NCBI RefSeq assembly: GCF_900107835.1
Contig: NZ_FNRG01000011.1
Span: 21,183-85,182, forward strand
Length of the DNA: 64,000 nucleotides
DNA from: Oribacterium sp. KHPX15
GTDB lineage: Bacteria > Bacillota > Clostridia > Lachnospirales > Lachnospiraceae
Direction of reading: 5' to 3'
The translations under genes and the position numbers were made by a program. Within the stretch, counting starts at the first letter, position 1, and the number at the start of each line of letters is the position of its first letter. The notes beneath the pieces were generated by a model. It was not told the origin of the DNA. It made no database searches and saw only the letters and a list, made by a program, of their open reading frames with translations. This document shows, piece by piece, positions 45,045-53,899 of this stretch.

Positions 45045-46141
45045 TGAAATTAGGAATCGTGGGATTACCGAACGTTGGTAAGTCAACACTTTTTAACGCA
45101 ATAACAAAGGCAGGAGCTGAGTCTGCAAACTATCCTTTCTGTACCATCGAACCGAATGTCGGCGTAGTAGCAGTACCGGATGAGCGCCTCGACAAGCTGG
45201 CTGCTCTTTACAACTCACAGAAGATCACACCGGCGGTTATCCAGTTCGTGGATATCGCAGGACTTGTAAAGGGAGCATCAAAGGGTGAAGGTCTCGGCAA
45301 CCAGTTCCTTTCAAACATCAGAGAGACAGATGCCATCGTTCACGTAGTCCGCTGCTTCGATGACGGCAATATAGTACACGTAGACGGTTCCGTTGATCCT
45401 ATCAGAGACATCGAAACCATCAACCTTGAGCTCATCTTCTCCGATCTTGACCTCCTTGACAGACGTATGGCAAAGACCAAGAAGCTAGCCAACAACGACA
45501 AGGATGCCAAGGCCGAGTACGCCCTCCTCGAGGAGCTTCACGCACACCTCGAGTCAGACAAGCTCGCCATCTCCTACGACGCCGGTGACGACGACAAAAA
45601 CGCCTTCGTAGATTCCCTCGACCTCCTCACCAGAAAGCCTGTAATCTATGCGGCAAATGTTGACGAAGATTCCGTTGCTGACGATGGCGCTTCCAATGCC
45701 TACGTCCAGAAGGTTCGCGAGTATGCGAAAACCAACAACTCCGGAGTATTTGTTATCAGTGCCAGAATCGAAGAGGAAATCGCAGAGCTTGAAGACGACG
45801 AAAAGGCAGAGTACCTCGAAAGCCTCGGCATGACAGAGTCCGGTCTCGACAAGATCGTCCGTGCCTCCTACAGCCTTCTTGGCCTCATGTCCTTCCTGAC
45901 AGCCGGCGAAAAGGAAACCAGAGCCTGGACCATCAAAGTGGGAACCAAAGCTCCTCAGGCCGCCGGCAAGATCCACTCCGACTTCGAAAGAGGCTTCATC
46001 AAAGCCGAAGTCATAAACTATCAGGACCTTCTCGATTGCGGCTCCACCTCCGCCGCCCGCGAAAAAGGCCTTGTAAGAATGGAAGGTAAGGAGTACGTCA
46101 TGCAGGACGGCGATGTTGTAGAATTCAGGTTCAACGTATAA
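45044..46141 (+). CDS. ychF: YchF/Ola1-type nucleotide-binding protein
   Basis: Obg-related P-loop NTPase of 365 aa that associates with ribosomes. G1 [15 protein letters not shown] is at residues 7-21, G3 [25 protein letters not shown] follows, and the G4 position reads NVDE rather than NKxD, the variant that makes YchF prefer ATP. A coiled-coil insert spans about 135-200, and the TGS domain forms the C-terminus (GYFTAGEKE-type [17 protein letters not shown], ending VEFRFNV). The ribosome site GGAGG is now provided by the integrated element; the original site is at 41626. It ends in a strong terminator. Confidence 0.95.
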   Translation: MKLGIVGLPNVGKSTLFNAITKAGAESANYPFCTIEPNVGVVAVPDERLDKLAALYNSQKITPAVIQFVDIAGLVKGASKGEGLGNQFLSNIRETDAIVHVVRCFDDGNIVHVDGSVDPIRDIETINLELIFSDLDLLDRRMAKTKKLANNDKDAKAEYALLEELHAHLESDKLAISYDAGDDDKNAFVDSLDLLTRKPVIYAANVDEDSVADDGASNAYVQKVREYAKTNNSGVFVISARIEEEIAELEDDEKAEYLESLGMTESGLDKIVRASYSLLGLMSFLTAGEKETRAWTIKVGTKAPQAAGKIHSDFERGFIKAEVINYQDLLDCGSTSAAREKGLVRMEGKEYVMQDGDVVEFRFNV

Positions 46142-46190
46142 AGCGCATTGCAAACTCCCGAACTTCCTGTAGTTTTAAAAAAGTGAGATT

Positions 46191-46235
46191 AGAAGCAGTA
46201 AAGTGTACAAAGCACTTTGCTGCTTCTTGTATTTT
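46191..46235 (+). terminator. Rho-independent terminator of ychF
   Basis: AGAAGCAGTAAAGTG pairs with CACTTTGCTGCTTCT (one G-U), then TGTATTTTT. Confidence 0.88.
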
Positions 46236-46316
46236 TCGCATTTGTATGCAAAAAAGGTGATTTTAGTAGAGAAACTAATGTTTAAGAATATGCTACTATC
46301 GCCTTATACAAAGTGA

Positions 46317-46471
46317 GGAAAATGGAAGGGATGTGTGGCTAGGCTTGCGAACTGAAAGAACATCTCGAGTGGTTTGTCCGAATGGGGCGCACGTCAGTGC
46401 GATCCAGGCGGACAAACCACTCGAGATGTTCTTTCAACTTCGTGAGCCGTCACGCGTCCCTTCCATTTTCC
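46317..46471. repeat. 155-nt near-perfect hairpin (MITE-like or structured RNA)
   Basis: GGAAAATGGAAGGGA (46317-46331) pairs with 46457-46471. An inner 27-bp perfect arm runs from GAAAGAACATCTCGAGTGG (46354 on) to its complement ending near 46435. The arms between differ mostly by C/T and G/A changes that keep G-U pairs. The apex has a GCGCAC/GTGCG hairpin. No ORF is credible. The stem is about 65 bp. Confidence 0.85.
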
Positions 46472-46489
46472 GTACCATTTCAAAAAAAC

Positions 46490-46539
46490 GGTGGAGAAAA
46501 ATCCCAAAATCCTGGGATTTCCCTCCACCTTATTTTTTT
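46490..46539 (+). terminator. Rho-independent terminator after the long hairpin
   Basis: GGTGGAG pairs with CTCCACC, with an inner ATCCCA/TGGGAT stem, then TTATTTTTTT. It may end a transcript that contains the 155-nt hairpin. Confidence 0.85.
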
Positions 46540-46804
46540 GCGATTTTTACCCCGAAAAAAGATACTATTCTTACATCCCCCACTATCCACCACCAAAGAA
46601 CCGGTCGCACTGTTCAAGGGCCGGCACGTCAACCGTGCCACTCAAAAACCCACGCAATTCCGCCAAAATTCTGTAAAAATTTCGAAAACTCCATATTAAA
46701 ATAATTAAAAATCCCGGAGAAAAAACCCTAAAATAATATAAAAATATCCTAAAAATTTATTATAAAATTCAGGAGCTTTACCCCCATTATTACGGTATCT
46801 TAGC

Positions 46805-46833
46805 TTGACACCGATGGTAAAAAATTGCATTAT
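46805..46833 (+). promoter_or_regulatory. promoter of the mraZ cluster
   Basis: TTGACA and CATTAT at 17 bp; TATATT lies at 20 bp. Region 46540-46800 is AT-rich without other features. Confidence 0.55.
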
Positions 46834-46840
46834 ATTTATA

Positions 46841-46870
46841 GAAGTGGTAGAAAGTGGTAGAAAGTGGTAG
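46841..46870 (+). promoter_or_regulatory. MraZ box: three 10-bp direct repeats
   Basis: GAAGTGGTAG, AAAGTGGTAG, AAAGTGGTAG in tandem, ending 9 bp before the mraZ ATG. MraZ of other bacteria binds several G-rich direct repeats spaced 10 bp in its own promoter. The site overlaps the ribosome-binding region. Confidence 0.8.
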
Positions 46871-46879
46871 GAAAGGGAT

Positions 46880-47308
46880 ATGTCATTTACAGGAGAATAT
46901 CACCACAACCTAGATGCCAAGGGCAGACTTATCATTCCCGCCAAGTTCAGAGACCAGCTCGGAACGGAGTTCACGGTTACAAGAAGCTTGGATGGATGTC
47001 TTGCTATGTATGCGTCTAATGAGTGGGAAATCCTTGAAAACAAGTTAAATGCTCTTCCTATGACAAATGAGAAGGCCAGAGGCCTTAAGAGATTTCTCCT
47101 CGGTTCTGCCAACACCTGCGAGTTAGACAAGCAGGGAAGAATCCTTATCCCACCGGTTCTCAGGGATAAAGCGAACCTTGATAAGGATATTACATTACTC
47201 GGTGTGGGAGATCACATAGAGATATGGAATGCTGATCTTTACAACGAAAAGTACAATTTTGATGATGAGGAAGCTCTTGAAGCCGACTGGGAAGGTCTTG
47301 GTATCTGA
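46880..47308 (+). CDS. mraZ: transcriptional regulator MraZ
   Basis: DNA-binding regulator of the division and cell-wall cluster, 142 aa. It has two SpoVT/AbrB-like halves: [24 protein letters not shown] near the N-terminus and [23 protein letters not shown] in the second half. It is first in the cluster, directly behind three direct repeats that match the known binding pattern, so it is probably autorepressing. Its TGA overlaps the rsmH ATG (TGATG). Confidence 0.96.
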   Translation: MSFTGEYHHNLDAKGRLIIPAKFRDQLGTEFTVTRSLDGCLAMYASNEWEILENKLNALPMTNEKARGLKRFLLGSANTCELDKQGRILIPPVLRDKANLDKDITLLGVGDHIEIWNADLYNEKYNFDDEEALEADWEGLGI

Positions 47309-48249
47309 TGTTTAAACATTATTCCGTTCTTTTACATGAAACAGTAGATGGACTCAACATTAAACCGGACGGAATCTATGTAGACGGAACCCTGGGGGGC
47401 GGCGGACATGCATCACTTGTATGCGAAAGGTTATCATCGGAAGGAAGACTCATCGGTATAGATCAGGATAAGGATGCCATAGCGGCAGCCACAGAAAGAC
47501 TGAAGGACCACAAGGACAAGGTCACCATAGTCAGAAGCAACTATGAAGCCATCGACAAGGTGCTTCAGGATCTTTCAATCAGCAAGGTCAATGGCATTTA
47601 CCTAGACCTCGGAGTTTCAAGTTATCAGCTTGACACCGCAGAGAGAGGCTTCAGCTACAGGGCGGATGCGCCCCTTGATATGAGGATGGACGACAGGAAT
47701 CCCATAACTGCAGCTGATATCGTTAATGATTACACCGAGTCTCAGCTCTTTCACATGATCAAAAACTATGGGGAGGATAGATTTGCACAGAATATCGCTA
47801 AGCATATCTGTCAGTATCGTGAGAAAAAGCGCATAGAGACAACCTTTGAACTGTCAGAGATCATTTCGGGAGCAATTCCCGCAAGGATCAGAGCGACCTC
47901 GGGACATCCCGCAAAAAGAACCTTTCAGGCGATACGAATCGAGCTGAACCGGGAACTGGATGTTCTTGAGGACTCCATCGACAAGATGATCGATGCCCTG
48001 GAGGAAGACGGAAGACTTTGCATCATCACCTTCCATTCCTTAGAGGACAGGATAGTAAAAAACAAATTCCGCACAGCCGAGAAGCCGTGCGTTTGCCCGC
48101 CGGAGTTTCCGATCTGCACCTGCGGAAGGAAATCAAAAGGCAGGGTTATCACAAGGAAGCCGATACTTCCGAGTGAACAGGAGCTTTTGGAGAATTCCAG
48201 ATCCAAGAGCGCAAAGCTCAGAATTTTCGAGAAACACACAGACTTATAA
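47308..48249 (+). CDS. rsmH: 16S rRNA (cytosine1402-N4)-methyltransferase
   Basis: SAM-dependent methyltransferase of 313 aa. [13 protein letters not shown] starts the protein; [10 protein letters not shown] is the SAM motif; [25 protein letters not shown], and the late [10 protein letters not shown] and [15 protein letters not shown] segments are signatures. It is translationally coupled to mraZ by a 1-base overlap. ftsL follows after a 171-bp gap. Confidence 0.97.
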   Translation: MFKHYSVLLHETVDGLNIKPDGIYVDGTLGGGGHASLVCERLSSEGRLIGIDQDKDAIAAATERLKDHKDKVTIVRSNYEAIDKVLQDLSISKVNGIYLDLGVSSYQLDTAERGFSYRADAPLDMRMDDRNPITAADIVNDYTESQLFHMIKNYGEDRFAQNIAKHICQYREKKRIETTFELSEIISGAIPARIRATSGHPAKRTFQAIRIELNRELDVLEDSIDKMIDALEEDGRLCIITFHSLEDRIVKNKFRTAEKPCVCPPEFPICTCGRKSKGRVITRKPILPSEQELLENSRSKSAKLRIFEKHTDL

Positions 48250-48420
48250 AACGGACAGCAGAGTCACAACATGTAGACATTAGCATCAGACAGAAACACG
48301 AGGCACCGGCCGAAGGGCAGCCTTTGGCCATGGATTGGTCGCACAGCCAGGGATGGCTTTTACATAGTTCCTGTTATATGCGGTAAGAGGGACCGTTAGG
48401 AATTCAGGGGAGGAGTAGTT

Positions 48421-48951
48421 ATGGCACGAGTACGTAAGGGTGCAGCGACAACATCTAGAATAGCCAGAACTTATGTAGATGGAAATACTGTACGTAAGGT
48501 ACAGGACAGACGTCAGGAGGCGCTGCGTCAAAAGCAGAAAAAACAGAAGGCGCTTGAGCGCGAAAAGATATTACAGGATCGTGAGAAACAGTACAGAGCT
48601 CAGCAGGAGAGACTCAGAAACAAGACAGTGGAGATGGATGCGCCATTTATCGCAACTCTTGCTATAGCCCTTACATGCACACTTTTAATGTGCTTTTCTT
48701 ACATTCGCCTGCAGACAAATATTAATACGAGGATTCATTCCATAGAGCTTATGAAGCAGGAGCTTGACAAGCTTAAGTCCGAGAACGACGCTCTTCAGAA
48801 CAGTATCGACACTTCACTGGATCTTGACAGGATCTACCGTGTTGCAACTCAGGAGTTAGGTATGGTTTATGCTGATGACAGTCAGACCATCTTATATGAT
48901 AAGACTGAAAGCGAGTACGTAAGACAATATGAGAACATCCCAAAATACTGA
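48421..48951 (+). CDS. ftsL: FtsL-like cell division protein
   Basis: 176 aa. A long, basic, Gln/Lys/Arg-rich cytoplasmic part (about 1-72) is followed by one membrane helix at about 75-97 and an extracellular coiled coil (RIHSIELMKQELDKLKSENDALQNSI), then RIYRVATQELGMVY. This is the FtsL/DivIC layout; position between rsmH and ftsI favours FtsL. The cytoplasmic part is longer than usual. GGGGAGGAG precedes the ATG. It overlaps ftsI by 23 bp. Confidence 0.8.
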   Translation: MARVRKGAATTSRIARTYVDGNTVRKVQDRRQEALRQKQKKQKALEREKILQDREKQYRAQQERLRNKTVEMDAPFIATLAIALTCTLLMCFSYIRLQTNINTRIHSIELMKQELDKLKSENDALQNSIDTSLDLDRIYRVATQELGMVYADDSQTILYDKTESEYVRQYENIPKY

Positions 48952-51199
48952 TAATGAAAGAAAAGTCAAAAGGGGAAAGATTCTTTCCCCTTTTATGCAG
49001 AGAAAGCTAGCCGTCACACTTGGTGTGATAATGCTAGCTTTAATTGCCCTTATCGTGGCGATATACATGCTGGTAAAAAATAACAGTGAGGAGTACAACA
49101 AGATAGTTCTGTCCCAGAGACAGGCTTCCTATGACTCCCGAACCATTCCTTTCCGTCGTGGAGACATCATGGACAGGAACGGCACTGTGCTTGCCACCAG
49201 CCAGAAAGTATATAATCTTATACTGGATCCCAAGGTCATCCATTCCGGTGAGGGAGACAGATATGTGGAGCCTACTATTCAGGCTCTGGTATCCTACTTT
49301 AGTTATGATGAAAGTGAACTCCGGACACTCATCAAAGAGAAAGCCGACAAGTCTTATGTTAAGTATAAGAAAGAGCTTTCCTATGATGAAAAGTCGGGGT
49401 TTGAAGAGTATATCAAAAATCAGAACGCGGTATATGTGAAAAAGGGTGATAAGGCCCGTATCCGCGGCATATGGTTTGAGGATGAGTACAAGCGAATGTA
49501 TCCCTACGGCTCACTCGCCTGCAATGTCATCGGTTTCTCCAGTGCTGACGGTTCAGTGGGAACCGGCGGTGTGGAACAGTTCTATAATGATACCCTCATG
49601 GGCGTTAATGGCCGTGAGTATGGTTATCTTGACAACGATACAAAGCTTAAGTCTGTTCTTAAGGAGCCGACAGATGGTGATACTGTGGTTACCACCATCA
49701 ATACAAACATTCAGATGTCCCTTGAGAAATATCTCAATGAGTGGCAGCATGATGATGTAGGTTCCAAGGTGGCAGGCGCCATCGTTATGGACCCGAAGAC
49801 CGGCGAGATCCTGGCTATGGGTTCCACCAACCAGTTTGATCTTAATAATCCGAGAGAACTGGATGAATCACAGTACACAAACTCTGAGCTTATGGAGCTT
49901 GGAAGAAAAGAAGCGGTGGGAGTTTACAAGAGACAGAATCCCGATGCCGAAAAGATTTCCGTGGATGAGGTCGGAAAGTACTTTTCGGAGGATGAAATAC
50001 TTTCTTTCGGTAAACAGGTTGCCTGGAACCAGGTTTGGAGAAATGTTGTCATCTCCGACACATATGAGCCGGGTTCAACAGCCAAGTCCATTACCCTTGC
50101 GGCAGCCCTTGAAGAGAGAGCCATTACCCCTTCAACAACCTTTGACTGTGAAGGTTTCATCGCTCTCAGCGACGGCATCCACACATGGAGGATCCGCTGC
50201 CACAATCATGACGGTGACGGTGTTATCGACGCACAGACAGGTCTTATGAGATCCTGTAATGTCTACCTCATGAACACAGCATTTGCACTTGGAGCTGAAA
50301 ATTTCGTTAAGTACCAGCATATTTTCGGTTTTGGAGAGAAGACAGGTATCGATCTTCCGGCTGAAGCTGATACTTCAACTCTTGTTTATCCGGCAGAGAG
50401 TCTCGGACGTACGACTCTTGCTACAAACTCTTTCGGTCAGAACTACAACGTTACCATGGTTCAGATGGCTGCGGCTTACTGCAGTATCGTGAACGGCGGT
50501 AATTATTATAAGCCTCATGTGGTTAAGCAGATCCTGAACGGAAACGGCACAGTGATCCAGGATGTGAAGCCTGAGCTGCTCAGAACCACCTGCTCAAAGT
50601 CCACCAGTGATTTCCTCAGGGAAGCTCTGTACCAGACTGTTGAAGGCGGAACCGGTACCAAGGCGAAGATCCAGGGCTACCATGTAGGCGGAAAGACCGG
50701 AACAGCCGAGAAGATCCCCCGTTCCGCAAAGAACTATCTTGTTTCCTTTATTGGCTTTGCGCCGGTTGAGGATCCACAGGTTGTAGTATATGTTATAGTA
50801 GATACTCCGAATCTTGTGGGAGAGGCACAGGCAACAGCATCCTTCGCGATTTATATTGAAAGAAAAATCATGAATGATGCTCTTCAGTTCCTGAATATTC
50901 CTCCGGTTAGTGATACTGATCCGGAAGATAACATTAACAAGAAGCTTTCCGGAGGTTCTGAAGGTATCAACGATGAAGCCATGGGTGAACAGGTAACCTC
51001 AGGTTCAGATAACGAGAATGGCGAGTCTGAGACAGTTGAAACTGACGATGAGGGTAATGCTGTCGTTCGTACTCAGACACCGCCCGTTACTGATGAGGTA
51101 ATCTCAGGTGATGATGAAGGCTTTGAACTTCCGGATGCGGTTCCCAACAGCGGTGAAGGTTTGGAAGAACAGCCGGAAGAAGCTGAAGAAGAGGACTGA
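48929..51199 (+). CDS. ftsI: division-specific penicillin-binding protein (PBP2B/FtsI-like)
   Basis: Class B transpeptidase of 756 aa that cross-links septal peptidoglycan. A short cytoplasmic part and one helix at about 32-49 are followed by the dimerisation domain (RRGDIMDRNGTVLATS). The transpeptidase domain has the catalytic SxxK in GSTAKS near residue 382, SCN near 441 and KTGTAEK near 588. No PASTA domain is seen; instead a Glu/Asp-rich tail of about 110 residues ends the protein. The start codon lies inside ftsL, and the ribosome site is weak. Could also be called SpoVD-like, but the cluster position supports the division role. Confidence 0.9.
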   Translation: MRTSQNTDNERKVKRGKILSPFMQRKLAVTLGVIMLALIALIVAIYMLVKNNSEEYNKIVLSQRQASYDSRTIPFRRGDIMDRNGTVLATSQKVYNLILDPKVIHSGEGDRYVEPTIQALVSYFSYDESELRTLIKEKADKSYVKYKKELSYDEKSGFEEYIKNQNAVYVKKGDKARIRGIWFEDEYKRMYPYGSLACNVIGFSSADGSVGTGGVEQFYNDTLMGVNGREYGYLDNDTKLKSVLKEPTDGDTVVTTINTNIQMSLEKYLNEWQHDDVGSKVAGAIVMDPKTGEILAMGSTNQFDLNNPRELDESQYTNSELMELGRKEAVGVYKRQNPDAEKISVDEVGKYFSEDEILSFGKQVAWNQVWRNVVISDTYEPGSTAKSITLAAALEERAITPSTTFDCEGFIALSDGIHTWRIRCHNHDGDGVIDAQTGLMRSCNVYLMNTAFALGAENFVKYQHIFGFGEKTGIDLPAEADTSTLVYPAESLGRTTLATNSFGQNYNVTMVQMAAAYCSIVNGGNYYKPHVVKQILNGNGTVIQDVKPELLRTTCSKSTSDFLREALYQTVEGGTGTKAKIQGYHVGGKTGTAEKIPRSAKNYLVSFIGFAPVEDPQVVVYVIVDTPNLVGEAQATASFAIYIERKIMNDALQFLNIPPVSDTDPEDNINKKLSGGSEGINDEAMGEQVTSGSDNENGESETVETDDEGNAVVRTQTPPVTDEVISGDDEGFELPDAVPNSGEGLEEQPEEAEEED

Positions 51200-51340
51200 A
51201 TCTGAGCCGGGTCCGATGAACCTGTTGCGTGGCGTCAACCTTTCGTGCAGAGTATTAAAACAGGCCGGAATTGCCGGCAGCTGTAGCGCAAATCGGTCGG
51301 ACCTCGAATTTTTGACATTATATATTTTGTGGAGAGTAAA

Positions 51341-52297
51341 ATGTATCTTGATCTGGTTATTTCAGTAATACTGGGCTTTGTGATAGTTGCGGCTGTCATG
51401 CCCTTTGCCATACCCGAACTTCACAAGCTGAAGTTCGGACAGCAGGTTCGTGACGACGGACCTGAGTCACATCTTAAAAAGCAGGGTACTCCAACCATGG
51501 GAGGCCTGGTTTTTGTGCTGGCCATCATTATCGTAAGTGTGTTTTTCGTAGGGCGATATCCAAAGATAATCCCTGTGCTGCTCCTTACAGTGGGCTTTGC
51601 CATCGTTGGATTTATAGATGATTATTTAAAGGTAGTTAAGCACCAGTCTGAAGGATTCAATCCGAAACAGAAATTTGCCTGTCAGTTTGTATTCACGCTG
51701 ATCTTCGGCATTTATCTTTATATTTCTCCGGATTATGAAAATCTCATGAGGGTACCCTTTACGGATTTCTATCTTGACCTTGGGTGGTTTTATGTGCCGG
51801 CGCTTCTATTTATTGTGCTTGGAACCGATAACGGAGCCAATTTTACGGACGGCATCGACGGACTTGCAAGCTCTGTTACATCTGTGATAGCAATGTTTAT
51901 TGCCTTTGTAAGTATGTTTAAGGGCGATGGTGAGCTTGTGCCCATCGCAGGTGCGGTTTGCGGCAGCCTTTTCGGCTTTTTGGTATACAACAGTCATCCG
52001 GCAAAGATATTCATGGGAGATACCGGTTCTCTCGCTTTAGGTGGTTTTGTGGCGGCGGCTGCATTTGAAATGGAAATCCCGCTTTTTATACCGTTTTTTG
52101 CACTGATTTATCTCGTGGAAGTACTGTCAGTCATTATTCAGGTGACTTATTTTAAGGCAACTCATGGCAAGCGTATCTTCCGAATGGCACCGATACATCA
52201 CCATTTTGAGTTGGGCGGATGGTCTGAGACTAAGGTCGTGACAGTATTTACAATTATTACAATACTGCTTTGTCTTATTGCTGGACTTGGGATGTAA
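51341..52297 (+). CDS. mraY: phospho-N-acetylmuramoyl-pentapeptide transferase
   Basis: Membrane enzyme that makes lipid I from UDP-MurNAc-pentapeptide and undecaprenyl phosphate. 318 aa from ATG 51341 (GGAGAG upstream; a GTG at 51329 is also in frame). About ten helices are expected. The signature elements are KQGTPTMGGLVF, VGFIDDYLKV with the Asp pair, NFTDGIDGLASS, FMGDTGSLALGG and APIHHHFEL. Follows ftsI; murE and murF, which often come between, are absent. Confidence 0.96.
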   Translation: MYLDLVISVILGFVIVAAVMPFAIPELHKLKFGQQVRDDGPESHLKKQGTPTMGGLVFVLAIIIVSVFFVGRYPKIIPVLLLTVGFAIVGFIDDYLKVVKHQSEGFNPKQKFACQFVFTLIFGIYLYISPDYENLMRVPFTDFYLDLGWFYVPALLFIVLGTDNGANFTDGIDGLASSVTSVIAMFIAFVSMFKGDGELVPIAGAVCGSLFGFLVYNSHPAKIFMGDTGSLALGGFVAAAAFEMEIPLFIPFFALIYLVEVLSVIIQVTYFKATHGKRIFRMAPIHHHFELGGWSETKVVTVFTIITILLCLIAGLGM

Positions 52298-52412
52298 AGA
52301 GTGAGTGTATCAGGGTTTAATGCTGACTGCCTGCGGGCTGAAGGACGCCCTGAGGGATTCCTGTAAACAAAAAAATAAGATTAAGCGTATATTATTAGGC
52401 GGGGTGAGTGAA

Positions 52413-53768
52413 ATGAAAAGTCGGAAGGTGCTCGTGCTGGGCACGGGAAAGAGCGGGATCTGTGCAACAAAGCAGATCCTTAGTCTGGGAGGAGAGGTTA
52501 TCCTCTATGACTCAAATGCGGAGCTTGATAAGCTGCAGCTCCTGAAAAATTTTGATAAAAAGGCACAGGTTACGGTGATTGCGGGGGAGCTTAAACCTGC
52601 AGATCTCATACAGGTGGATCTTGCGGTTATAAGTCCGGGAATACCTCTGGACAAGCCCTTTGTAAAGATGCTTGATACAGCAAAGATTCCTATCTGGGGT
52701 GAGATAGAGCTGGCATATCAGTCAAGCAAAGGAAAGCTTTGCGCGGTAACCGGAACCAACGGAAAGACAACTACAGTATCTCTTATCGGAGAGATACTTC
52801 AGGAAGAGTACGAAGATACTCATATATGCGGAAACATTGGCAACCCTTATACGGCGGAGGCGCTGGAAACAAAGGATGATTCTGCCACCGTTCTTGAGGT
52901 GAGCTCCTTCCAGCTTGAGACCATAATGGATTTCCATCCACATGTTTCCTGCATTACCAACATTACCCCGGATCATCTTGACAGGCATAAGACTATGAAG
53001 AATTATGCAAGAGTCAAGGAGGATATAGCCCTCAATCAGACAGAGGAGGACTATATCGTTTTAAACTATGACGATCCTGAGCTTAAGAAGTTTGGAAAGA
53101 GAAAGTCTTTAAAGCCGAAGGTAATCTGGTTCAGTACTTCACATATTCTGAAACAGGGATTATATTATAAAGAACCGAATATCCATTATGTTAATGATGG
53201 AAAAGATGAGGTTCTTCTGGATGTCCATGAGACAAATCTTCTGGGAGCGCATAACTATGAGAATATCATGTGTGCCATTGCCGTATGCATGCATATGGAT
53301 GTTCCCATGAAGAAGATTCTGAAGGCGGTTAAGAATTTCAAGCCGGTTGAGCATCGAATTGAATTTGTGAGAGAAAGAAACGGAGTAAGATATTATAATG
53401 ACTCCAAGGGCACAAATCCTGATGCTGCAATCAAGGCACTGCTTGCCATGCCGGGACCTACGATCCTTATCGGAGGAGGCTATGACAAGGAGATACCGTT
53501 TGATGACTGGTGCAAACTTTTCGAAGGAAGAGTTAAGTATCTTATACTTATAGGTCAGACCAGAAACATTATCGCAGACTGCGCTAAAAAATACGGTTTT
53601 ACCAATGTTGTATTTGCAGAGGATATGGAAGAGGCAGTGAAGGCCAGTGCGGCTTATGCCGAGGCCGGTGACTACGTGCTTCTGAGTCCTGCCTGCGCAT
53701 CCTGGGGAATGTTCAAGAATTTCGAGGAGAGAGGACGCATCTTTAAGGAATGTGTAAATGCACTCTGA
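52413..53768 (+). CDS. murD: UDP-N-acetylmuramoylalanine--D-glutamate ligase
   Basis: Adds D-Glu to UDP-MurNAc-L-Ala. 451 aa from ATG 52413, which has GGGGTGAG upstream and starts KSRKVLVLGTGKSGI; the longer frame from 52305 lacks homology at its start. Mur ligase motifs: AVTGTNGKTTTVSLI P-loop, EVSSFQLE, NITPDHLDRH, HRIEFVRERNGVRYYNDSKGTNPDA and LLSPACASWGMF. It sits between mraY and ftsW as in many Firmicutes. Confidence 0.96.
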   Translation: MKSRKVLVLGTGKSGICATKQILSLGGEVILYDSNAELDKLQLLKNFDKKAQVTVIAGELKPADLIQVDLAVISPGIPLDKPFVKMLDTAKIPIWGEIELAYQSSKGKLCAVTGTNGKTTTVSLIGEILQEEYEDTHICGNIGNPYTAEALETKDDSATVLEVSSFQLETIMDFHPHVSCITNITPDHLDRHKTMKNYARVKEDIALNQTEEDYIVLNYDDPELKKFGKRKSLKPKVIWFSTSHILKQGLYYKEPNIHYVNDGKDEVLLDVHETNLLGAHNYENIMCAIAVCMHMDVPMKKILKAVKNFKPVEHRIEFVRERNGVRYYNDSKGTNPDAAIKALLAMPGPTILIGGGYDKEIPFDDWCKLFEGRVKYLILIGQTRNIIADCAKKYGFTNVVFAEDMEEAVKASAAYAEAGDYVLLSPACASWGMFKNFEERGRIFKECVNAL

Positions 53769-53899
53769 AATGAGTGATGACTCAGGAATAGAAATTGGAG
53801 TATAAGAGAAGGCGAGATGCAGATTCGAGAGACTGGTGTCACTGAATAGCATCTTTGAATAGAAAGATCAGACTCAATTAGTCAGAGGGGGAATAATAT

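Larger units (their letters stand above)
41650..45059. mobile_element. decayed integrative element inserted at the 5' end of ychF
   Basis: Bounded by two copies of GGAATCG (41650-41656, 45053-45059), each inside an ATGAA..GGAATCG start segment. Contents: arm-type GCGTA repeats, terminator, AlbA/GHKL regulator, McrB-like fragment, small ORF and a truncated Tn916-type integrase reading toward the right end. The right end supplies a GGAGG ribosome site and start codon, so ychF remains translatable. The inner DNA has lower GC and more A/T-ending codons than the flanks. The exact crossover within the 7-bp core is inferred. No conjugation genes remain. Confidence 0.75.

Noticed and set aside
46333-46704. 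ORFs over the 155-nt hairpin region
   Set aside because: They read through a palindrome and a terminator, lack ribosome sites and overlap in several frames.
52305-52412. N-terminal extension of MurD
   Set aside because: No ribosome site at 52305; the family starts at the Rossmann motif after ATG 52413.
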